A DNA stretch of 64,000 nt from Gemmatimonadota bacterium (lineage in GTDB: Bacteria > Gemmatimonadota > Gemmatimonadetes > Longimicrobiales > RSA9), in the NCBI GenBank assembly GCA_007126035.1, contig SLCC01000015.1:1-64000 (forward strand). Reading direction: 5' to 3'. Positions 1 through 7,824 of this stretch are shown piece after piece; position 1 is the stretch's first letter; each line of letters starts with the position of its first letter. The notes beneath the pieces were generated by a model that was given only the letters and a program-made list of their open reading frames with translations, did not search any database and was not told the DNA's origin. Made by a program: the position numbers and the translations under genes.

Positions 1-117
1 CCAGTAACCACAGCTGCTGGCGATTCGATCTTCGGGGAGCTATCCATTCCCGACGCCGCGCGGTCGCTGCCAATCCGAGCAGCGGTTGCGCTGCCACTTG
101 AGCAATGGAGTAGAGCA

Positions 118-1125
118 ATGAGCGGGAGCCACCTGGTTATCGTCATTCTTCTGGCGTTCCTCGTCACTGGCTGCTCTGCTGCGCCCGACGAACACTTGGT
201 CTCCGACGAGGCGGAGCAGGCCCAACGGGAATCCTGGGCATCCGGCGGGGGAATCGAGGCCGTCTCGCTGCTGGGCGAGCCGCTGGTGCCTCCCCAGCTG
301 GCTCCGGAGACGCTGGCGCGGCTCGAGTCGGAGCTGGCCACGGCGCTGGAGTTGCACCATGCGTCGCCGGAGGACCCTGACGCACTGATCTGGGTGGGCC
401 GCCGCCTGGCCTATCTCGGCCGGTACCGGGAGGCCATCGAGACCTTCACCCGTGGGATCGACCTGCACCCTGGCGACGCGCGGTTCTACCGCCATCGCGG
501 CCATCGCTGGATCACGGTGCGGGAGCTGGACCGCGCGATAGCGGACCTGGAGCGGGCGGCGGAGCTGGTGGCGGGCGAGCCCGATGAGGTGGAGCCGGAC
601 GGCATGCCGAACCCGTACGGGATCCCGACCAGCACGCTCCAATCCAATATCTGGTACCACCTGGCGCTGGCTCACTACCTGAAGCACGACTTCCAGCGTG
701 CGGAGCCGGCGTGGCGCGAGACGCTACGGGTCTCGACGAATGACGACATGAGGGTGGCGACAGCTGACTGGCTGTACATGACCCTGCGTCGACTGGGCCG
801 TGACGAGGAGGCGGCAGCCGTCCTGGAGCCGATCCACGCGGACATGCGGATCCTGGAGAACCATGCCTACCACCGGCGGCTCCTCATGTACAGGGGGGAC
901 CTGGACGCCGAGCAGCTCATGGCCGCCGATACCGATGACCCGGTCCAGCTGGCCACTTACGGCTACGGCCTCGGCAACTGGTACCTGTACAATGGCGACG
1001 TGGATCGTGCCCACCAGCTGTTCCGCCAGATCCTGGCTGGCCCCAACTGGGCCGCATTCGGGTACATCGCCGCCGAGGCCGAGCTGGGGCCCGGGACAGG
1101 AACCGAGCCGCAACCCGGGAGCTGA
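118..1125 (+). CDS. TPR-repeat lipoprotein
   Basis: The product is 335 residues. It opens with a short signal peptide ending in the lipobox LVTGC, so it is probably an acylated periplasmic or outer-membrane lipoprotein. Residues of about 85-170 form tetratricopeptide-like helical pairs (motifs ALIWVGRRLAYLGRYREAI and ARFYRHRGHRWI), and further TPR-like helices follow near 180-230 and 290-315. TPR arrays normally hold partner proteins; no enzyme motif is visible. The ATG follows a GGAG about 9 nt upstream. The gene converges on the serpin gene, about 50 bp apart. The partner and function cannot be read from the sequence. Confidence 0.8.
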   Translation: MSGSHLVIVILLAFLVTGCSAAPDEHLVSDEAEQAQRESWASGGGIEAVSLLGEPLVPPQLAPETLARLESELATALELHHASPEDPDALIWVGRRLAYLGRYREAIETFTRGIDLHPGDARFYRHRGHRWITVRELDRAIADLERAAELVAGEPDEVEPDGMPNPYGIPTSTLQSNIWYHLALAHYLKHDFQRAEPAWRETLRVSTNDDMRVATADWLYMTLRRLGRDEEAAAVLEPIHADMRILENHAYHRRLLMYRGDLDAEQLMAADTDDPVQLATYGYGLGNWYLYNGDVDRAHQLFRQILAGPNWAAFGYIAAEAELGPGTGTEPQPGS

Positions 1126-1174
1126 CGACGGCGAGCACGTCTTGCCATAGCAGGATCAGGCGCTCGGGTGATGG

Positions 1175-2416
1175 TCAGGCTGCCGGGTCGCCCACCCGGC
1201 CCACGAAGAGCAGTGTTCCGGTGCTCCTCTCCCGGATCGCGAACAGGAACGGCCGGTCGAAGCTCATCTCCGGCGGCATGGATGTCACGGATACGACGGT
1301 CGCGGTCGCGGCGGCGGCTTCGGTGCCCAGCTCGTGGACGTCGATGAAGCTCTTCTGCTTGACCCTGGAGATGTGGAGGTCGTCCACGGGCGCGATCCGG
1401 GAGAAGTCCGCCTGGGGTCGGAAAGCTATGCCCATACCCATATCGGACAGGGGACCGCCGAGCTGGACGCCGTAGTCGAAGCGGAACTTGGGCATCCTGA
1501 GCATCAGTCGGGCAGTCTCGAGGCGGCCTATCAAATCGTGCCAGCGCCCGGGCGTCAGGCCGGCCACCAGTGCGTCCAGGTCGCCCTCGTCTGTGGGGGC
1601 CATGACCACCATGCTGAACGCGCTGTCGCCGTAGAGGAGCTCCACGGCCTGGACGTCATCATCGCGGAACCAGCGGAGGACGCCGTCCTGGCTCATGGTG
1701 GGCACCTGGATGCGGCTCCCATCGGCCCGGTTGAAGGGCCGATCCCTGGTGGCCTGCTCCAGGAACGGTGAGGCCCAGGGCCCCTTGAAGTAGACGGCGT
1801 TCAGGAGGAACAGCCGGTCCAGCGGATCGATCTCGCTGATCAGGTCCTTGATCCGACCTTCCGTCTCGTCCTCGACCCAGCGGTTGATGACGTCCGGTGA
1901 GCCGGGGTCCAGGAAGTCCAGCGGCGACACCGTGGCGCCAAAGAAGTCACGCGCTCGCTGGAAGAAGTCGGCATGGACCTGGAACTCCTGTTTGTACCAG
2001 ATCGAGTTCGCTAGCCGGAACTCCACCTTCGGATCTCGGTCGACCAGCGTCTGGATCAGGCTCAGGTAGGCCTCGTTGATCTGGTCCTGATCCAGCCCTT
2101 CGAAGCCCAGAGTGGCGCTCATGGCCAGGAAGGTCTCGCCCGCCGCGCCGTTCATCGCCATCCCGAGGGACATGGAGGCGCTGAGCGGCGACAGGAGCAG
2201 GTTCGGCGTGTCCTCCGCAGGGTGCAGAGCGCGCAGCAGGCCAAGCCCGAAGCCGGTGTTGGCCTCGACCACGCGGTTCGCTTCGGCTGTCAGACCGGGT
2301 GGCACCAGAGGGTCGGGCGGCCCCTGGACCAGGTCCGCCTGACAGGCCGTCAACCCCAGGGCGCCCGCCATCACTGCAGTGGCGACCGTGGAAACCGACC
2401 TGGGTCGCTTCATCAT
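1175..2416 (-). CDS. Serpin-family serine protease inhibitor lipoprotein
   Basis: This is a full-length serpin of about 413 residues. Typical serpin segments are visible: the N-terminal helix with NLLLSPLSASMSL, the shutter-region FLLNAVYFKGPW, and the C-terminal DRPFLFAIRE with LLFVGRV. The reactive-centre loop hinge GTEAAAATA is intact, as in inhibitory rather than storage serpins. Counting from the hinge gives Thr-Ser as the likely P1-P1' bond, which suggests an elastase-like or subtilisin-like target (inference). The N-terminus has a signal peptide with lipobox LTAC. Three consecutive ATGs (2411-2419) sit after GGGAGG; the middle one has 6-nt spacing and is used here, so the start is uncertain by one codon. 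Confidence 0.92.
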   Translation of the reverse strand: MMKRPRSVSTVATAVMAGALGLTACQADLVQGPPDPLVPPGLTAEANRVVEANTGFGLGLLRALHPAEDTPNLLLSPLSASMSLGMAMNGAAGETFLAMSATLGFEGLDQDQINEAYLSLIQTLVDRDPKVEFRLANSIWYKQEFQVHADFFQRARDFFGATVSPLDFLDPGSPDVINRWVEDETEGRIKDLISEIDPLDRLFLLNAVYFKGPWASPFLEQATRDRPFNRADGSRIQVPTMSQDGVLRWFRDDDVQAVELLYGDSAFSMVVMAPTDEGDLDALVAGLTPGRWHDLIGRLETARLMLRMPKFRFDYGVQLGGPLSDMGMGIAFRPQADFSRIAPVDDLHISRVKQKSFIDVHELGTEAAAATATVVSVTSMPPEMSFDRPFLFAIRERSTGTLLFVGRVGDPAA

Positions 2417-2634
2417 CATCTGCCTCCCGTCGTCTTTCGTCGTGTTCGTTCTGGTATACACGACGAATGACCGGAATGTTTTCTGGCACGGCCTTTCAGG
2501 AGGGACGGAGGCGGCGGATGATGAGAAGCGGGGCGAGGGAGCCTCGTCACTCCCTCGCCCCGCTCGCCCCGCTCGTACCGCTGCGCGCCGTGCTGCGTGG
2601 TGCGTCAGCGGTCAGGCCTCAACGCCGCTGTCGA

Positions 2635-5208
2635 TCAGTGCCCATGCAGATGGCGGAAGCAGTCGTCCACGATGATGTGGATGGCGCCGGTGGGATCGTG
2701 CTGGACGTCGCCACTGAACAGGGCATCCAGCCCGTGGACGAGAGCCCTGCCAGACGCTCCCGCGCCGGCTGCCGGTCGCTTCGACGGGTCCAGGACCCGC
2801 TCGACCTCGAGGCGCAGGTCCTCGAGATGAAGCCGCGTGGCAGGGTCGGCGGCCCGACCCAACGCGCGGCCGATCTCACGCTGCAACGTGATCACCTCGC
2901 CGCGCAGCACGGGCCGGGCGTCGCTGGGGTTGCCCTGCCCGTTCACGACCAGGTCCAGGGCCGCCAGATGCGCCCGCTGGAGGTTGCGCCGGAAGACGTC
3001 CACGCTCACACGGGCGTCGGACAGCTCGCCCCAGATACCCCGGCGCATGTCGGCTGCCAGCTCCGCCACGGTGTAGACGTCGGCAGGTCGAGCCGCCAGA
3101 GCCTCGTACTCCACCAGCCGGTCCAGGCGGGACGGGTGGAGCATGGTGGCGACGACGCGGGCCTGCGCGGCTCCGATCCGGCGCACCGAGCCTTCCGACT
3201 CGAGCCGTCGCAGGACTTCCTGGTCCAGCAGGAACTCGGGCACCTGGAACGCCTGCTCGTTGAGGAACCTCACCGCCTCTACCTGGCGGGCCCGGCTCAC
3301 CGGCTCGAACCGGATGCCGGTGCCCCGGGTCTCCCAGGAGTCGGCGCCGCCCACCACCGCCGCCACGTGACCCATGTAGCGACCCCACTGCTGGACGGTG
3401 TTGCCGTACAGCTCGTTGAGGAGGGAGTAGTCCTCCCCGGGCCGCTCTGCCACTTGCAGCAGCGAGGCGGCGACCCGGCGCAGATTGCGCAGCGCCAGCT
3501 CGGTGGAGCGAACGGCGTCGGCGTTGCCCACGGCCTCTGTCACGTCGCCCGGGTCGTTGGTAGCGCCCTGGGTCTGGAACCGGAGCCACGGCTTCTGCTC
3601 CTGCACGCGCGCCCACTCGTCCAGGGTGGGCAGCTCGTCTTCGGGAGTCCGGACGCCCGGTATGGGCCGGTGGCCCCAGCGGACGGCGAAGCGATCGTAG
3701 GGGCCGACCACGGGCACGAGCAGCTCGGGCGGTATGTTGTCCTCTGGCTGGGCCACGTAGTTCATGCGGGAGTAGTCCATGAGCGTGGGAACGTGCGAGC
3801 CCATGCGACGCAGGAAGCTTTCGCTCCTGATGCTGTCCGCGGGGAACGTGTAGCTGGCCTTGAAGTTGTGCGGGAACCCGATGGCGTGGCCGACCTCGTG
3901 GGCCACCACGTACTGGACCAGCCGGCCCATCAGGTCGTCGGGCAGGGGCAGCTCCAGGGCGCGGGGATCCAGTGGCGACGCCTGCACGAAGTACCAGTTC
4001 CGCAGCAGGTTCAGCACGTTGTGGTACATGTTCACTTCGGCCTTCAGGATCTCGCCGCTCCGGGGGTCGGCCACCTGGCCGCCAGTGGCGTTTGCGACGG
4101 GCGAGGCCCGCCAGTAGATCATGGAGTGCCGGGCGTCACGGGGCGACCAGTCCGGGTCCTCCTCGTGGTTGGGCGGCAGCTTGGCCACGATGGCGTTGCT
4201 GAAGCCCGCGTCCTCGAACGCCGGCTGCCACTCCTCCACGCCCTTGACTACCCAGGGGACAAGCCACTCGGGAGTGGCCCTGTCCACCCAGAAGACGATG
4301 GGCTGGACGGCGTCCGACACGTCGGCGGCCGGGTTCTGCCGCTCGAGGCGGAACCGGCGGATATAGCGACGGGGCTCGGCCCGGTGGGTGTCACCGAAGC
4401 CGGTGTACGAGACACTGATGTAGCCGACGCGGCTGTCCCAGAGGCGGGGCATCATGGGCTCCTCGGGCAGGGCCATGAGGCTGTATTCAACCCTCATCGA
4501 TGTGGCCACGGGAGGCGTTCCCGGCGGCGAGCCCTGGGGAGGCGCCATCCCGGTCTGGGTGACCAGCACGTTCACGTTCGTGGGGAAGGCCGGTGCGCTC
4601 TCGATGAACGTGCGGTCCGAGGTAATGCCACGGACAGCCACGAACTCGCCGCGGTTGGTGTTGAACAAAGGAGTCACGTCCACCACCAGCGCGCTGTCGG
4701 GGCCGATCGTCTCGATGTCGAACGCCGCCAGGTAGCTCCCGAAGCTCAGCGCCTCGACAGACTCCCGGATGGCCGAGCCGTCCAGTACCTGCATCTGGAA
4801 GGACCGGTCCCGCAGGATCACCTTCCCGTTCGACTCCTCCCACACCACCACGCGCGACGGCCCGCCGAAGAAGCCGAAGCCGGAGCCCGAGCCGGCGGCC
4901 GTCCGGCGGAGGAGGAGCATGTCCTTGCCCAGCTCGGAGCGGGGGATCTCGAAGTACAGCTTCCCATCCGCCATGTGGGTCTTGAACATGCCGTCCCGGG
5001 TAACGGCATCGCTGGTGACCACGCGATCGTACGGTCGTGGGCCTCGCTGCCGGGTCTGCTGGGCTCGAGGACCTTCCTGCGTTGCGGCTGCTGCCTGCTG
5101 TGCTGCCTGGGCCGGGGGGCTGCCACTGCCCGAGAGGCTGGCACAGCCGGCCAGCAGAGTGACGAGCAGTCCGGCCGTGGCGAGGCCGGAAAGGCGGGAT
5201 CCGGTCAT
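2635..5208 (-). CDS. DUF5117/DUF4953-type zinc-dependent metalloprotease lipoprotein
   Basis: The product is 857 residues with a lipoprotein signal peptide (LLAGC). The zinc site is HEVGHAIGFPHNF near residues 435-447, the extended HExxHxxxxxH metzincin pattern. The N-terminal half matches the layout of the family annotated DUF5117-DUF4953: a beta-rich DUF5117 region followed by the catalytic domain. Such proteins are common in Bacteroidota and Gemmatimonadota and are thought to be envelope or secreted peptidases. Their substrates are unknown. It is followed by a second secreted-protein gene on the same strand. The 48-bp gap on its upstream side could allow co-transcription with the DUF1028 gene. 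Confidence 0.88.
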   Translation of the reverse strand: MTGSRLSGLATAGLLVTLLAGCASLSGSGSPPAQAAQQAAAATQEGPRAQQTRQRGPRPYDRVVTSDAVTRDGMFKTHMADGKLYFEIPRSELGKDMLLLRRTAAGSGSGFGFFGGPSRVVVWEESNGKVILRDRSFQMQVLDGSAIRESVEALSFGSYLAAFDIETIGPDSALVVDVTPLFNTNRGEFVAVRGITSDRTFIESAPAFPTNVNVLVTQTGMAPPQGSPPGTPPVATSMRVEYSLMALPEEPMMPRLWDSRVGYISVSYTGFGDTHRAEPRRYIRRFRLERQNPAADVSDAVQPIVFWVDRATPEWLVPWVVKGVEEWQPAFEDAGFSNAIVAKLPPNHEEDPDWSPRDARHSMIYWRASPVANATGGQVADPRSGEILKAEVNMYHNVLNLLRNWYFVQASPLDPRALELPLPDDLMGRLVQYVVAHEVGHAIGFPHNFKASYTFPADSIRSESFLRRMGSHVPTLMDYSRMNYVAQPEDNIPPELLVPVVGPYDRFAVRWGHRPIPGVRTPEDELPTLDEWARVQEQKPWLRFQTQGATNDPGDVTEAVGNADAVRSTELALRNLRRVAASLLQVAERPGEDYSLLNELYGNTVQQWGRYMGHVAAVVGGADSWETRGTGIRFEPVSRARQVEAVRFLNEQAFQVPEFLLDQEVLRRLESEGSVRRIGAAQARVVATMLHPSRLDRLVEYEALAARPADVYTVAELAADMRRGIWGELSDARVSVDVFRRNLQRAHLAALDLVVNGQGNPSDARPVLRGEVITLQREIGRALGRAADPATRLHLEDLRLEVERVLDPSKRPAAGAGASGRALVHGLDALFSGDVQHDPTGAIHIIVDDCFRHLHGH

Positions 5209-5256
5209 GGTGCTGCTCCTGGTAAAGGTTCGTTCCTAAAGACGCTCGAAGGCCGG

Positions 5257-6258
5257 CTAATGCTGCGCTGGCGCTGCCCGTTCGTTGAGCCGCGCCCGGG
5301 CCTGGGCCGTGAGGTCGGCTCTCACCGGTAGGCCCTCGGCCTGCTGGAATGCTTTGAGGGCCGAGATCAGCTCGTCGTCGTAGACACAGGGACGACCCGG
5401 TTGCGGCGGGCTTCCGTGCCCGGCTACGGCCAGCATTCGTTGCAGCTCGCACACGTGTGCGCCCCGGGCCACGGGGATGGGTTTGCGGCCCCGGGGCATG
5501 TAGTGGTCTGCGGGGTGGAAGAGGCTCATCCAGACGTCGTATACCCGCTCCAGCTCCAGGATCGGCTCCACGTGGTCCTCTACGCGGAGGTCAGCATACC
5601 GGTCGTCGCCGCCGCCGTAGCCACCACCCTCGCGGACGATGAGCAGGCCTGCGCCCTGGCGACCACGGATGTCGCCGCCAGCGTCCTGGCCCGCCTTCAG
5701 GGCCGCCAGGATCCGCTCTCCGAAGGGTGCTACTGCGGCCTCCGCCGCTTCGTAGGCGGCGGCCATGGCGTCGACGACGGCTTCCCCCGCCAGGATGTTG
5801 CCCTGCACGCTGTAGTTGGGCCCGGTCCTGTGCCCGGCCCACGCCATGGTACTCTGACCGGTGAAGACAGCGGCCCGGCACTCGGCGTCGACGATGGCGA
5901 GCTGGCGGTGAGCCCGGCCCTCGTCCATGGCCGTGAGCCGGTCCAGCACCTCGTCGGCTCCCAGTCCCTGGCGCAGCAGCTCGATGCCGAGCGTCTTGAA
6001 CTCCACGTTGGCCCGGGCCTGGGACGCGATGGCGCCGACGCCCGCCTCCGCCGCGGGCACGATGGCGCCGGCTCCCACTACCCGCGACTGGACGCCGACG
6101 CCCCAGAAGCCGTGCTCCGGGTCGCAAGCCACGATGCTGAAGGTGGACATGACGGGATCCAGGTGATCCTGTGCCGTGGCCTGGCTGGAGGCCTGTTGAG
6201 CAATGCTCAAGGCCAGGATCGCGATAATCATCGCAGTCAAACCCGCACCGGTTCTCAT
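5257..6258 (-). CDS. DUF1028 family protein with peptidoglycan-binding domain, secreted
   Basis: The product is about 333 residues. The chosen ATG follows AGGGAGGA and opens a signal peptide ending near SSQATAQ; a longer reading frame upstream has no ribosome site. Residues of about 37-250 match DUF1028, an Ntn-hydrolase-like family (STFSIVACDPEHGFWGVGVQS, a GAIASQA segment, and GRQGAGLLIVREGGGYGG). In this family the conserved Ser/Thr of the STFS motif is the presumed nucleophile. The C-terminal 65 residues look like a PGB_1 peptidoglycan-binding helix bundle (ELQRMLAVAG ... ALKAFQQAEGL). The combination suggests a cell-wall-associated hydrolase, but no activity is established for DUF1028. 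Confidence 0.85.
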   Translation of the reverse strand: MRTGAGLTAMIIAILALSIAQQASSQATAQDHLDPVMSTFSIVACDPEHGFWGVGVQSRVVGAGAIVPAAEAGVGAIASQARANVEFKTLGIELLRQGLGADEVLDRLTAMDEGRAHRQLAIVDAECRAAVFTGQSTMAWAGHRTGPNYSVQGNILAGEAVVDAMAAAYEAAEAAVAPFGERILAALKAGQDAGGDIRGRQGAGLLIVREGGGYGGGDDRYADLRVEDHVEPILELERVYDVWMSLFHPADHYMPRGRKPIPVARGAHVCELQRMLAVAGHGSPPQPGRPCVYDDELISALKAFQQAEGLPVRADLTAQARARLNERAAPAQH

Positions 6259-6401
6259 GGTCCTCCCTCGAGATGTGGGCGTGGCCGCAGCCGGGCGCCG
6301 GGCCAGGTCGGAACCGCGAAGATGATGAGGCGGTACCGTGACTGGCAAGACTTGTGCGTGGTGCTCGAGCTAACGCGGCATCGCCTCAACCCGGAGATAT
6401 C

Positions 6402-7277
6402 ATGATCAAGAAGAGCGTGGTCGCAGCCGCCGTCCTTGCAGTGTTGACGGCATGCGACACGACCGACCCTCGCGTCCCGGCAGCCATACAGGTCGACCCT
6501 GCTTCCGTAACGCTCCTGGCTGGTGAGACGGTTACCGTCGAGGCGATGGTAGTCGACCAGCAGGGTCGCCCGTACGACGAGCCTCCCGTCGGCTTCGAGC
6601 CGGTATGGACCAGCCTCGACCCAGATGTGGCGGAGGCACAGGCGGGCGTGATCATGGGGCTCTCCACCGGCCAGACCATCGTCCAGGTCGAGGCCGGAGA
6701 CCTGCCGGCCGCAGAGATCCAGGTGGTGGTGGAAGGCGATCTCCACATCACCGGCAGCTTCGACCTGCCGATCATATCGGAAGACGACCCTGATGCTCTG
6801 GTGGTCGACGCCCAGCTCTCCTTCTCCTATACCGGTCACCGTGAAGGCGATTTCGACGTGGACGCTACGTTCGCTCTTGGCGAGATCGACGAGGAGGGGA
6901 GCTACGCCTTCTCGTTCTACAACCTGGAGTTCGATGACCAGGACTTCGTCGGCTGGGAGTTGAGGGCTGACGGGCGGCTGGACTACATCGAGTTCTACGT
7001 GGACCAAGCCGTCGAGACACCGGGCGAGGTTGCCGCGTACCTGGGCTTCGTCTTCATCGGCTTCGACCCGGTGGCGGACACTGTCGAGGATGTGTACATC
7101 CTGCATCCTGAGGCCGAAGAGGGTGTGGTGACCGTCACAGCCGCAACGGGAGAGCGAGTCGCCGGCACGTTCCAGATGACGATGGCGGTGGACCTCGAGA
7201 TGAACCAGGGTGAGATCGCGGCCGACCCGGCGCAGGGTCAGCGGCTGATCGAGCGGACGCGCCGGTCTCTACGCTGA
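6402..7277 (+). CDS. Big-domain lipoprotein, function unknown
   Basis: The product is 291 residues, starting at the ATG after GGAG (ccGGAGatatc). The signal peptide ends in lipobox LTAC followed by DTTD. Residues of about 25-110 form a Big_2-like bacterial Ig domain (IQVDPASVTLLAGETVTVEA, then VDQQGRPYD, a segment common in Gemmatimonadota surface proteins). The rest is acidic, beta-rich and unrecognised. It diverges from the DUF1028 gene and converges on the next lipoprotein gene with only 25 bp between stops. A surface adhesion or scaffold role is plausible but unsupported. Confidence 0.75.
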   Translation: MIKKSVVAAAVLAVLTACDTTDPRVPAAIQVDPASVTLLAGETVTVEAMVVDQQGRPYDEPPVGFEPVWTSLDPDVAEAQAGVIMGLSTGQTIVQVEAGDLPAAEIQVVVEGDLHITGSFDLPIISEDDPDALVVDAQLSFSYTGHREGDFDVDATFALGEIDEEGSYAFSFYNLEFDDQDFVGWELRADGRLDYIEFYVDQAVETPGEVAAYLGFVFIGFDPVADTVEDVYILHPEAEEGVVTVTAATGERVAGTFQMTMAVDLEMNQGEIAADPAQGQRLIERTRRSLR

Positions 7278-7302
7278 GGCCGCGGGCTGGCCATAGTCCG
7301 CG

Positions 7303-7824
7303 TCAGCGGTCCCGCTCGAGGGGCCCCCATGACCGGGGCTCGGCGCCGGGCGGGGCCGCCACCCACACTCGTCTACCTTCCAGTTGGCGGAGCCCGGGAG
7401 GCGCCGGTGAGAACCGCACGCGTTCGCCGGTCCGCGTGACCAGCACCGCCGCGTCGCCGTCCAACTCCAGGACCCCATCAGTTGCGGTCATCCCGTCCAC
7501 CGCCCGCACCTCGTACACCTCGAGCCGGAGCTGTCCCGCTTCTTCGCGCACGCCGCTGACCCAGACTTCCACACCCTGGGCCAGCCGCAGCTGGTCGGCG
7601 TCGGGCCCGGTGATGGTGACCAGCCGGTCCGGTGTGCGGAGCCGGACATGCGTTATGGGCTCCGCACCTGCTATCTCCACGATGCCGCGCGCGGTATCGG
7701 CTGCCACTGGACCGTCCTCCGTGGTCTGATTGGGGGCGCAGGCGGAGCCGGCCACCATCATCGTGACACCGAGGGCCGCGCCAGCGATGAGCCAGGCGCC
7801 GCGCCAGCGTAGTTTGCCCATCAT
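7303..7824 (-). CDS. Small beta-rich lipoprotein, hypothetical
   Basis: The product is 173 residues. A signal peptide ends at the lipobox GSAC and is followed by a negatively charged linker. The mature part alternates short beta strands (VEIAGAEPITHVRLRTPD, VWVSGVREEAGQLRLEVYEVRAV) and could form two OB-like or similar small barrels. I do not recognise a family. Its start codon overlaps the stop codon of the large upstream lipoprotein gene (ATGA at 7821-7824), so the two are probably translated together and may act together at the envelope. A second ATG directly after the first could also be used. Confidence 0.7.
   Translation of the reverse strand: MMGKLRWRGAWLIAGAALGVTMMVAGSACAPNQTTEDGPVAADTARGIVEIAGAEPITHVRLRTPDRLVTITGPDADQLRLAQGVEVWVSGVREEAGQLRLEVYEVRAVDGMTATDGVLELDGDAAVLVTRTGERVRFSPAPPGLRQLEGRRVWVAAPPGAEPRSWGPLERDR

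Noticed and set aside
2299..5331. 1010-codon open frame on the plus strand opposite the DUF5117 protease
   Set aside because: It is a third-position GC shadow of the real minus-strand gene; its protein is His/Arg/Pro-rich with no domain and no ribosome site.
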